From contig NW_026251389.1 in assembly GCF_025118155.1 (NCBI RefSeq), positions 496,001-560,000 on the forward strand: 64,000 nt of DNA. The letters run 5' to 3'. Origin of the DNA: Cokeromyces recurvatus (Eukaryota > Mucoromycota > Mucoromycetes > Mucorales > Mucoraceae). The position numbers were made by a program, and so were the translations under genes. Below, in pieces: positions 34,591 through 45,930 of the stretch (position 1 is the stretch's first letter; each line of letters opens with the position of its first letter). A model generated the notes under the pieces. The model did not search any database, was not told where the DNA came from, and saw only the letters and a program-made list of their open reading frames with translations.

Positions 34591-36190
34591 TTAAACCCTG
34601 AGGGTGCCTGTGTTTGCTACAGTGATTTTGTTTCTTGTTTGAGGTTTAAAGATCGGTGGTCTTCCTTTTCCTGACCAGATTGATTCAGAAATAGTCATCA
34701 TATTCCGGACAGCGTTGACATCTCTCTGCCAAAGTTTGTGGCAGCTTTGGCAAGTCAATACACCATTCCCCTTGAAATTGGACGTGCTGACAGTTTTCAA
34801 ACTAAGAGAAAGACAGAGGCTGCAAGTTTTGGAGGTATTGAATTCATCAATTGTTACAACAATTAACTGACCTTTAGACTCACGTCTTTTCAATGTTTGA
34901 TATAATTTACCGACAATGCCACATCTCAAACCTTTCAGCTTCACAAGGTCTTTGCCAAACATTCCAGCTCCAAAGACAACCAGTAGTACCTTCTTTTTGT
35001 TTTCATCGAACGAAGCTGCTCTTCATTTTTTAATTCTATTAAATGTGTTTAAGCAAATAGTACAGACTAAAATGAAATGTTTTCTTACTTTGCCCTTTCA
35101 AGTTTACTTACTGTCTTGTCTTTTCTTCTTTGCTTTATTCTTCTTTTCGCCTTCTTTTTCTTTTTATCTCTTTTTGAACGATTATATTTGGCGGTACCAT
35201 GTGTCAACATATTTGCCATTTGTTCAAAAGCCCTCTGTACACCTTGGTATAAAGAAAAGCGATCTCTGGCATTATCTACACTGTAAAAGCTGAGCAAAGC
35301 ATCAAGATTCTCAAACATATATTTTACATGATTTTGGTATGTGGTAAATCGAGAAGTCTTTGGTGAGGGGATATTGCTTTCAATTAAACTGATGCAGGAG
35401 AGTGCTTTCTTGTCATTCAATTGCTTTATATATCTTGTGGAACCAGTCATATGGTAGTATTCTTTTATGGTACACCTTCTTATATGCTTGTCAGATTCTA
35501 ACCCAATGGCTGCAGTGAACACGGATTTTCGCCCAGGATCAATGGAGATAGGCACAAATGTGTCTTTCATTTCATACATGTTGAAATCAGAGAGTGTTAA
35601 ATCAAAGGTTTGAAGGGAAGGATCATGACCAGTTTGACGTTTCTTGTAAAATATAGAATCTATTGAGAAACCATCACTTCGAACCAAGTTTCCGAAAAGC
35701 ACAGGATTACTTCCGTTTGGTGTCAATTGATCAATACTAGTCAAAGAAAGTGTAGGCATTATTTTGTAACAATTGTAAACTTACTTTCTGTACCGAAGCT
35801 TATCAAACCTAAAAGCCTGAAAAAACATTCCCAGCTGGCCTTGATATCTGCAAGGCAATATAAGTTTGGCAAAAACATGCCAGAGCATTAATATTGATTC
35901 TTACAAAGCGCCAATTCAGAGATGCTTTGGATAGTAAAGACAATAAATTTTGGAAGCGGAAGCCTCCTGACATCGAATGGTAAATGCTTGTCATGCTCTT
36001 CTTCAAAATCAACGTTGAGTAGTAGCAAAAACCTAGCAAAGTGACTAGGATCCTCAGAAAGTGTCTTTAAAGTTGCCCTTTCTTCCTAGTTGCTGCTTTC
36101 AGTACTCGCAAAAGCTATGTACAATTCAACATTTTCCCTTTTATCCCAAAAGGGGTTTTCTTTCCTTTTTTTTTTTCCATAGCGATCTGA
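34591..36190 (-). CDS. Fanzor (eukaryotic TnpB relative), putative RNA-guided nuclease; stop near N-terminus
   Basis: Four exons, 36085-35905, 35839-35785, 35736-35089 and 35020-34591, join in phase to 437 residues plus stop. RuvC-I is visible as PISIDPGRKSVFTAAIG. A Lys/Arg-rich helix (KKKKKAKRRIKQRRKDK) follows, then VLLVVFGAGMFGKDLVKLKG. The C-terminal signature is VTIDEFNTSKTC with zinc ribbon CSLC...CQSC and RuvC-III WQRDVNAVRNM. The Glu in IDEFNTS sits where Fanzor proteins carry their relocated RuvC-II residue. Upstream, frame 36190-36089 (34 codons, ending TESSN) continues directly into exon 1 except for one in-frame TAG at 36086-36088; no ATG was found for it. The nuclease half therefore looks intact while the N-terminus is broken or mis-modelled. 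Fanzors are carried by transposons and guided by a 3'-derived RNA. Confidence 0.8.
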
Positions 36191-36264
36191 CTAGGGCAAA
36201 ACAGCATATAAATGCTATGTGCTCATTGGTCATTTTTTAATTTTTTAAATAAAATTTTTCTTTA

Positions 36265-37720
36265 ATCGTATTGTGTTTCTAACTCTATGCTGATGATGTC
36301 GTCCTTATTGCCTCCCCTGAGAAACTCACTTCTTTAATGCACCAATGCAAAATTCATAGTTACTACTTAGGTTATCGGTGGAAGCCATTAAAATGTGTCA
36401 TAGTCGCTCCTACCAATGATCCTCAACCATATCAATTATATGGTACTGCTATTCCCAAAGAATCCTCCTTTTTTTTATCTTGGTGTTCCTATAAAACCTG
36501 GTGGTCTACTTGACTATGCTGCTTTAATCCAACATAATATCAATAAAGCCTCTCTCACTATGAATCAACTTGTTGCTATTGGTCTCAACTCCAAAGGTTT
36601 TTCGCCTCTGCTTGCATGTCGTTTTCATAGTCAAATTGTTTGTTCTCAATTAGATTATGGTCTTGCAATCAGTTCTCTCTTTGCTAAACTTACCAAAGAA
36701 CTGGATACCTTTCAAAATTCATGCATTCGACGTATCTTTGGTGGCCACTCACGGTCTCCGACGAAAGTCATGCTTCATCCTGTCAACCTTCCATCCATGA
36801 AGATCCGTACTGCAGTCCTCCAAGCGCAATACCTCTTTCGAACTTCCCAATTACCAGCAGATACTCTTCTTACCCATCTTTTGCCTCATGTTCAGTCCTC
36901 AAATAGTTATTCCCATCGGTATAAATTGGCTCAAATTACATTGTGGAAACACCTATGCTCACCAATCATCTCAACGTTCGACCGAAAACAATCCTACACT
37001 CTTCGTGCTAAGTTTCTAGATAATCAATTTCAAACCCTTCGTCAAGACACTAACTTCATCCTATGGTTTTCCTCACGTCCCACTCTTGAATTGGATCCTA
37101 TCCTTTACTTACCAATGACTACTTCAGAACGTAGCCGAGTGCTCCGATGGAGACTTGGCTGGGTTACCTGGTGGTAAACCTAAAGAATGTATCTTTCATC
37201 CGTCTCATAATTGGAGCCGGCGACATGCTATTGAGTGCTTACATGTACATTATCGTCTCTACATGCCTACTTCAGTCGAAGATCCCATCTCGTCCCTCCT
37301 CAACTTGCTTCCGCTACATAAACCTCGTCGTCCTTCTGATAGTACGAGCTGGTATACTTTATGGCCTATTCTTTGTACAATTCTACATGAACTTGATTAT
37401 TGCTTCCATGATGAATTTCCTCCTGATCCTCTCAATCCTGGTCTCAAGCTGCTGAATTGGTTGTCCAAGTAATAGTGTGTGTCTTCCTGGTCCCTTTGGT
37501 CTGGTTTATATTTAAATTGTTTCTTCTCACTTTTTCACTTTTTCCTCCTTATATTTTCTCTTAATTCCAAAATACTGCTCTTTTCTTTTTCCTTCTCGTT
37601 TTCTTGTCCTTTAGGAACGTTTTTATTCTTATTTCCCCTTTATAACTGGCTCGGGCAATATTGCGCTACATGCTCATTGCCAAAAAATTTAAAAAATAAT
37701 AATAATAACAATAAAGCTCC
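36265..37720 (+). mobile_element. 5'-truncated non-LTR retrotransposon (LINE) remnant
   Basis: The element starts almost exactly at the reverse transcriptase catalytic box: LYADDVVLIASPEKL at about 36286-36330. It continues through the thumb region (FLYLGVPIKPGGLLDYAALI, QNSCIRRIFGGHS) to a Cys/His C-terminal motif (CIFHPSHNWSRRHAIECLHV, about 37190-37245). Frames change at a T8-T9 run near 36470 and near 37165, so it is dead. After the stop near 37472 there is a pyrimidine-rich 3' region and an (AAT)n-like tail at about 37696-37712. Truncation at the 5' end with a simple-repeat 3' tail is classic LINE behaviour. Confidence 0.85.
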
Positions 37721-38592
37721 GAATTTAATCCTAAAAATTAAATTGCATAAAGCATTTTTTTTTTTTAATAGCTTTTTTGACTTTAAGCTTAACACCAATA
37801 AATTACAGGAATACTATGCTATCATTGAAGCCGTCATGAAGGAAAAAAAAAAAAAAGCGATATTACTCATCTTATTTGGATAATATTTATTATAACTTGA
37901 AGCTTTTTGCTTCCATATTTAAATCAGTATTGCTTAAAATAATTAGTAATTGTTTATGTCACCTCCATTAACCTTTCAGCATGCTTGATACATTTGTATA
38001 CAAGTACTCAGTATGCTATGATAGATGGATAATATTAAAGTCAAAGGGCATATTGTTAAATGCATGCATGCATACATACATACATACATGTATATATATC
38101 CATAACAAATAATGGTTATTGTTACCCTAAAATTACTTTCAACATTTATTTTAAACTAGGATGTAATTTCAGGAGCAGGTTTCCTCAAATTATTATTCTA
38201 ATATCCCTACTGCAACTAATCAGTGAATAAGGCTATTATCAAATAAAAATATGCTTGAAGCTTAAGAAAGTTATCAGAATTCAAGAAATTTAGACGTAAT
38301 CTAATTGCCTTAAAAACAATGTCATTATCTACTGAGAAATAAGATTATATGTTATATTAGTAGTATATATGAATACATTGCATCATACAGCCACCAATAC
38401 TGCTTCAAAACAACTCTATAATATTTACTCATTTTAATCTAAATAAACCTTCTTTTGTAGTAAAAAAGAAAATAAAACAAAGTATAATATCTTTAAAATA
38501 ATTTTTGGTATTCTTTAATTAATAATATGTACAAGGAAAAAAAAAATAAGATGCAAGAAAAACGATTTTATTTAATAAGCCTGTTTTTTTCT
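37721..38592. other. Intergenic, no gene seen
   Basis: AT-rich sequence between the LINE tail and the eS4 gene end, with a GCAT/CATA microsatellite near 38061-38090. The right end is probably the eS4 3' UTR. Confidence 0.45.
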
Positions 38593-39851
38593 TTAGTTCT
38601 TGGCGGCAGCAGCAGCAGCTCTACGACGGTCACGTTCTTCAGTAATAGAGAGCTTAACACCCTTACCCTTAGGAAGAGAGATCATAGGCTTGTTCTCTTG
38701 ACCAATAACGAAGACGTTAGAAATACGAGTAGCAAAGACACGATCAAGAGCATCCTTAATGTGAACAATTTCGAAACCACCAATGTGACGTTCACGATGA
38801 ACAATTTGACCAACACGACCAATGTTACGACCACCAGTAATCATGACAAGATTACCAACTTCAAACTTGACGAAATCCAAGATCTTATTCTTCTCAAGGT
38901 CAAAACGAACAGTATCGTTAGCCTTGATAAGAGGATCAGGATAACGAATAGTACGACCATCATGAGTAGTGATATAAGGAATACCCTTGGCACCGACGAG
39001 GACCTTCTTGACCTTACATAACTTGTATTTGGCCTCCTCATCAGTGATACGATGAACAGCAAAGCGACCTTTAACGTCATAGACGAGACGGAAGTTCTCT
39101 CCAGTCTTTTCAATTGTAATAACATCTGTTATTTATAAACAAAATCAAAGACAATTACAAGGAAGAGAATAAATGCATCCGGGATTCGTCAAAGCTTAAG
39201 CTGTGAGACATCACAATCATAATACGCCCCAATTTAAAACACTTCCCTAACCCCAATCTCTCTATCCCCTCCCTCCCTCTTTATTTTTATATATAAAAAC
39301 AAACACTTACCCATGAAACCAGCGGGGAAAGTAGAATCAGTACGAACACGTCCATCAACCTTAACTAAACGTTGCATCAAAATGGCTTGAGCCTCACGAC
39401 CGTTGAGAGCATACTTCAAACGGTTACGAATGAAAACAATCAAAGGAAGACATTCACGGGTCTTGTGAGGACCAGAGCTAGGCTTAGGGGCGTATGAACC
39501 TATATAAATAGAAAATTAATATCTACAGGGAATAATATAATGAAGAGAGATATCAAAATTTGAATCATTTTTTTTCTTCTGCATGTCAGTAACATGAATA
39601 AAACTCGTCATAATTTGAATCGGATTGTTGAGCTTGACTATTTGTTTATTTTTTTATCATCACACCACAGATAGTAAAAAAAAACACTTGATATCTCCCT
39701 TAATATTATCATACATACCCAAAAGTTTATCAAGCATCCAATGCTTGGGGGCAGCTAAACGCTTCATATGCTTCTTAGGACCACGAGCCTAATTTCATAA
39801 ATAGTTTAGATGGATGGATGGATGGATGGATTATATCTTCTAGCTTACCAT
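38593..39851 (-). CDS. RPS4: 40S ribosomal protein eS4
   Basis: Coding exons 39851-39849 (only the ATG), 39788-39719, 39499-39311 and 39125-38593 join to 264 residues. The sequence opens [20 protein letters not shown] and contains [60 protein letters not shown] and [20 protein letters not shown], matching eS4 end to end. It is a 40S body protein with S4 and KOW domains. The C-terminus has an alanine run ([11 protein letters not shown]). The first intron interrupts the gene immediately after the start codon and is only 60 nt, about a third of it a (GGAT)n run at 39809-39831. Confidence 0.96.
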
Positions 39852-40900
39852 TTTGATTAATAAAGATAAAAATAAAAAGAAAGAGAAAGATTCTTTTAAA
39901 TTAGGCACGCCCCTATTTTTTACTTGTGACCGAAATTAATTTTTTTTATGATATGTGACTGGCTTTTATTAATAAAAAGAATACATGTACAAACATACAT
40001 TTATTACATAATATATATGTTATAATTGAAAGTATACATTATTTTAAAATGATGTATATTATCTCGAGAACACTAGAAGCCTTCCATCAAAGGACAGCTT
40101 TATTATGATGTTTTATATTATTTTTATTTACAGAAAATAATTATTTTTATTACAGAATTTATAATTAAAAATTGTTTCAATTTATCAAGCGTTTTATACT
40201 CATCATTATTACAAGGATATGATAACTATTATTATTATTATTGACAGCAATTGTTAACAACAATTATAAAGGATCCTATTTTTACTTAATAGAGGCTTAC
40301 TAAAAGTCAACGGCTTTTGACCAGCTCCCATTCTATATAAAATAAAATAAAAAATCGGCTGAATATTTTAGAGCATCAACACTATTCTAACCTTTAGTTT
40401 TTTTTTTTTAATTTGTCAATTAAATTCACGTTTTCCTCTATATAAATCGGCGGTTTTGATTCGATTAAATGCCGGATTAATCTATCTTGAATCGATATTT
40501 TAATTTTCTAATTTCTCGGCTTAAAATTTACAACAGTGAAAACAGTGTCAAAAGGACGATTAAGTCATCATAGTTAAAGCCCGATAACAGAGTAAAAAAC
40601 GAACTATTTTTCTCTAAAGAATGGACAAGGGAAAATATATGACCAAAGTGGGAAGCGATGCTATAGTTTTGGAATATGTATATCAATATGCTAACAATAT
40701 ATATACATATATAGTTGGTATCGCTATATTCCTTTTGGTTCTTTTATGCACCGAATATTCTCACTTCTATTATTTCTAATCTCTACTAGACCGGCATTGT
40801 TTCTGTTTAAAGTCAATAAAGAAAAATAACATATTTTTGTTTCATTATTATACTATAGATATGAAGACTTAATCGTCTTTTTGGCACTATATTCACTGTG
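39852..40900. other. Intergenic, no firm gene
   Basis: Upstream of eS4 and left of the Tc1-type remnant. A 52-codon frame at 40621-40779 (+) encodes a possible single membrane helix (YIVGIAIFLLVLLC), but nothing else supports it as a gene. Confidence 0.4.
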
Positions 40901-41840
40901 ACGACAAAATCTTTCTAAATCATTAAAAAAAAAAAATGCTATTACGAGCATCAATAAATGTTTCACTTTGTAAAAGCTTATCCCTTTTGAGTCTGCTTTT
41001 AACAACAGACCAAAATTACTCAATTGAATTCAATTCAGCTGAATAAGGAGGAAGATAAAGACAGTCATATTCATGACTAACAATCAGTTTTTTTTTCTGC
41101 ACTAGCTACTGTATAAGTAGGTGCATTATTCATTACTATATAATAACAGTTAAATTTTTTATGCTGATCTAAAACATCTAAAATGCTTGTCATAAGATTG
41201 AAATAGTGACCAGTAGTCATTTTACCTATCTTTTTTTTTGAAGGTGTTAATAGTCGCCTCACTCTTGTATTTACTACACTGAAAAAGAGTGTAACAAACC
41301 AAAATTGTTGTAGTTCTGACTCCAGTTTTTAATTGCTGAACTATCACAGCTTTTTCTTTTCTTTTTTATACCAGGCCATAATCCTCTTCATACTTTTATG
41401 AAAAACAGACTCATCAATAAATCTGTAGTTGCTTTCATAATCTAAACCAGTTTTATCCCAATTTACAACTCAATCAAATCTTTTCTGCCTCGGGAGTTTC
41501 ATTCTTTAGTTACAGTGCACTTTTCTTTTATGAAATTATGCACTATACTTTTTGAAACCTTTAAGCCTGCAAATTGTATTATAAGCCTTTCTAATGCTTA
41601 ATCTACAGTAGCAGAAGGAAAAGCCTTTAAACTTTTCGATTAAGTATTCCTTGTGTTCTTCATTTAAAATAGGCTTTCTACCTCTAACCCTTTTTTGTTT
41701 AGGAAATTCTCTATTTGATATTTTCTTTTGGTCCCTCTCAAGCCAGCCACATGCAGTTTGTCAGACAATACCTAATTGTGCACAGGTTTTTCCTGCAGTC
41801 AATCCTTTTTCATAAACACCAAAAAAAAATGCTCATTTGT
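40901..41840 (-). pseudogene. Decayed Tc1/IS630-type transposase
   Basis: Minus-strand fragments in order: helix-turn-helix region (GLTAGKTCAQLGIV, CGWLERDQKK), linker KRVRGRKPILNEEHKEYLIE, then NWDKTGLDYESNYRFIDESV holding the first Asp. Next is YYIVMNNAPTYT, where the second catalytic Asp of the DNAP box is Asn, and PPYSAELNSIE followed by a stop instead of Gln, then FWSVVKSRLKRDKLLQSETF. At least three stops and several frame changes occur. The DDE signature and the order of motifs place it in the Tc1/mariner-IS630 superfamily. Terminal repeats were not located. Confidence 0.8.
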
Positions 41841-42329
41841 TATATCATCCTACTTGTTACAATATCTTCTTTTTTACAACTGTGCTTGAAGGCAACTCTG
41901 AATTACTTACTTCTAATTTCACCAATAATGATGTCTTTTTTAAAAAGCTTCAAGTCTAAATAGTCATAATAATAAGTTACATTCTCTAATGGGGAAGGGA
42001 TCACTGTTTACTCTCATTGCAATTGGTTCGTTTTCTGAGGCATATACAATACTTCCTTGTCTGTCTTCGTAACACATTTATAAGCTCATTGTTAGAGTCT
42101 TCAAATCTAAAAACTATGCAAATTATTGATAAAAGACTGAGCAATAAATAAATATTTATAAATGAATATTTTTTTTTTTTTTATTTGTGCGGAATTCAAA
42201 TGTTTTTATGTATAGTTTTTTTTTTAGCAAAGCGTGCAAAAAATTTCTGGAAAAAAGTATATATTTCAGATTTTATATTTCAGTTAAATAGCATATTTTT
42301 TTTTTCTGTTTTTTTTCTCTTACTTGTTT
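41841..42329. other. Intergenic; promoter side of the Ste20-like kinase
   Basis: AT-rich sequence with T tracts at about 42170-42183 and 42297-42305. It probably includes the right end of the Tc1-type remnant and the kinase promoter. No gene is visible. Confidence 0.4.
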
Positions 42330-45300
42330 ATGAATAAAACCTTTCTTAACAATTTGGATCAGCAACGACCAAGATCGAATAGTGTTATTAAACCAATGTC
42401 GAGTCAACAGCAAAATAATTCTCAACAATTAAAACAAAATTTTAAGCGCTCTATGAGTGTCTCCGAGGGTCTACATGTCAGATTACCTACACTTCACCAT
42501 TCAGAAACTGATTCATTACCTTCTTCTCCTTTAACACATCAATATACAAATAATATTTATCCATCAGAATCTAATTGGGCAAATAAATATGAAGATTTCG
42601 ATATTGGAAAACCAATTGGTAAAAAAAAAAGACCAACTTTCCGAGGCTTGATTCCATTCTCTAATCATCACGCTTTATTTTTTATTTTTTATTTTTTTTA
42701 AAAAAAATATAGGTTATGGATCATCAGCAGTTGTATATGAAGCAATATATAAGCCATTAAAAAAAAGAGTAGCCGTTAAAATGATAGATTTAGATATGTT
42801 TGAACGTAATCAAATTGACGAACTTAGGGTAATTATATCATTTTACAAAAAAAAAAAAAAAAAAAAAATAGAAAAAAATTTAATTTTTTTTTCTACAGAG
42901 AGAAACAGCTTTAATGGCTTTATCTAAACATCCAAATGTATTAAGAGTATATGGATCATTTGTGAATGGGTCTAAACTCTATATTGTCACACCTTATTTA
43001 TCCGCAGGATCTTGTTTAGATATCATGAAAACTTCTTTTCCCGATGGTTTTGATGAAATTTCAATAGCTACTATTTTACGTCAAGCCTTAGAAGGTCTTG
43101 TCTATCTTCATAAAAATGGTCATATTCATCGTGACGTAAAAGCGGGAAATTTATTAATGGATCAGTACGGTACTGTTCTTTTGGCTGATTTTGGTGTCTC
43201 TAGTTCATTAAATGAAAATGGTGCTGTCAGAAAGACATTTGTTGGTACACCTTGTTGGATGGCCCCGGAAGTTATGGAACAAGCTGGTTATGATTTTAAA
43301 GCGGATATTTGGAGTTTTGGTATTACTGCACTTGAATTAGCTACTGGTCATGCTCCTTTTGCTAAATATCCTCCTATGAAAGTCTTGATGATGACTCTTC
43401 AATGTGCGCCTCCTACACTAGACAGAGAAAATTGTAAACATAAATTCTCAAGAGTATTCAAGGAAATGATTGATACTTGCCTTCAAAAAGAACCTACTAA
43501 ACGACCTTCAGCAGAGAAACTTTTATTGCATCCATTCTTTAAACAGGCTAAAAAGAAAGATTATCTTATTAAATCTATATTGGCCAACGTAATACCTTTA
43601 GATCAAAGACCAAACAAAAAAATACCAAAGAAATATGTGGAAGTATCAGATAGTGATGAACAATGGGATTTTGATCCTCCTGCTGATGATGAGTCTCAAA
43701 AGCCTAAAAAGCCGCCTATCTCTGCACTCAATACTGCACCTTCCGTTACGATACCTGAAAAAAGTGAGACGCCTGTAGTTCCCTCTTTGGAACGTACCAA
43801 ATCGGTCGTTCAATTTGAGGAATGTCCGAAACCTGTACTAGTAGATCGAACAAAATCAGTTCACTCACCCTCTAGTGAGCACATGGCAGATCAACCATTG
43901 TCTAAAAAACATATTTCATTTGGTGATGCTGTGATTCGAGATCCAACTATCAATCGTACAATAATGTCTCCTGTTGTAGAAACTCCCTCTACAATAACTA
44001 CTGATCCTTCAATTACCTCAGTACAAGTTACTCCCGTATCAACTCCTACTCATTCTCATCAATCACCCAATTTGCCAAATCATCCCGCATCAGCAGCAGC
44101 AGCAGCAGCAACAACAACAACAACAACAACATCTAAAAAATCTCGATTTGTTATCGAGGATAATACACCTGTCTCTCATATGTCACCCCAATCTGAATTA
44201 TCTATATCTCCTCCTAATTCATCTCCTACAGAGCCAATGAGTGTAGGTTTAGGCATCTCATCTACTATTCCTTCAACAACTACCAATATCAATAGCAATA
44301 ATAATACACTTCAAGAAGGTGAATTTAAAAAAGGACGTTTTAGTGTTAATCAAACACCAACTCGTTCTTTGACACCTGCCATTGACGACTTAACATACCC
44401 TGCCACACCATCAGAAAAAATCCATCATGTCCATCATCCCTCTCTTGATCTCAAGACAATTCCTATGATGCGTAATGCGAGTCAAGATAGTTTTCAAGAA
44501 CGTAAATCACGTTTTGAAGTCAAACATACAGCTACACCTATCGAACCAACGCCCTTACAAAGTTTTCCTTTAACGCGTGAGAGTTCAAATGCATCTGCAC
44601 TTTCAAGAGACAGTTCAGTGAATAATAAGATTAGTCGATTCTCTATTGAAGGTCCCAATAGTGATTCATCCACTACAATGAATGGAGCAGTAGTACCACC
44701 CGAATGTCGTAAAAAAGGACGTTTTGAATTAACAGGAGGATCTAATAATAATAATAATAATAATACATCATCAGCAGCAGCAGAGAATACAAAGAATGAA
44801 ACACAAGGTCATGCAGAATCTCCTCAGTCAACAGTTGGGCCATCACCTGTTGTATCGCCTTGTAATTCAGTTTCAAGAGGTCAGGCACAGCGTGTGGTTG
44901 ATAATTCACTTCCTCAAATGATTTATACACATATGGAGTCTCTTTTAAAGCAAACAGAGGTACAGAAAACGATGCTACATGAATTACTTTCCACTATGCC
45001 TACTTGGATCTATCAGCAACAATCAAGTAGTACTAATAACATAAATAATAGTAATAATACAACGAGTAATGGTAATCGAAGTCGTACAGTATCAGATAGT
45101 AAAAAACCATCTTTTCTTCATAATGAAGAGCTTTACCAAAGGTAAAATATATATGTATATACAGATATGAATTATATCACCCCTCTCCCCCTCTCTCTTT
45201 TTTTTTTAACTATGTTATATGGTTATTAACGATACTATGTTATTGTTATTATTATTATCATTAGAGCACAGGTTAATACTGCATCATCAAACAATAGTTT

Positions 45301-45589
45301 AGTGATAGATATAAATACAACTATGGAACATTTACAGCAATTATTAGTAAGCACGTTAAAACAAAATGATAAATTGACTCGTGATAAAGACAAATTGATT
45401 GCTGAAAATGATACACTAAAAAGAGAAGTGGAACGATTACGAAAGAATCAACAGGGTATTTTATTAAAAAAGCCTACTGTGATAGAGCAACAACAACAAC
45501 AACAACAACAGCAAGCTGAAAAGACAACACCTACAGTTGCGCCGGAAGCAACCTCAGCGAATATAAATCAACAAGAAAAGGCTTTGTGA
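42330..45589 (+). CDS. Ste20-family kinase, SPAK/OSR1-like (GCK-VI), with RFx[V/I/L] tail
   Basis: Exons 42330-42618, 42713-42828, 42899-45141 and 45265-45589 join to 990 residues. The kinase domain (about 90-350) has GYGSSAVVYEA, VAVK with Lys119, HIHRDVKAGNLL with Asp214, DFG at Asp232, and the activation segment RKTFVGTPCWMAPEVMEQ with Thr248. The run ...GYDFKADIWSFGITALELAT and KYPPMKVLMMTLQ closely resembles OSR1/SPAK. The long disordered tail is rich in Ser/Thr/Pro and contains five (K/S)xxRFx(V/I/L) motifs (Arg551, 615, 673, 715, 743). A leucine-zipper-like coiled coil ends the protein (about residues 894-930). No CCT domain of the animal enzymes is visible. A role in ion or osmotic stress, or polarity, is inferred from the family. 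Confidence 0.88.
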
Positions 45590-45930
45590 TAACATATACA
45601 TAAATGTATTATTTTGTTTTGCTGAATTGTATAAATCGATATATATATATATATAAATATTTATATATATTTATATGAATATATAAAATGTATACATGTG
45701 TATTTATATGTTGGCGTATTATTATTTTTTTTTTGTAAGTCTCAGGATAGATTATAAAAGTAATATGATATATGTATATGTATATAGTGAAGTGCTTTAT
45801 GATACATAATAGTTTATATAAATAAACAAAAAAAAAAAAAAAAGTATATATGTATACATACATACATACATACATACATACACATATATAAGATTTGTAT
45901 AGTATAATAAGGGTATTGTGTAAATGTTAC
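45590..45930. other. Convergent intergenic spacer
   Basis: Spacer between the kinase and the HAD gene: TA-rich with a (CATA)n run at about 45853-45881 and an A15 tract. Likely both 3' UTRs. Confidence 0.5.

Noticed and set aside
40621..40779. 52-codon frame with one possible membrane helix
   Set aside because: Frames of this size are expected by chance in AT-rich DNA and give hydrophobic residues; no other support.
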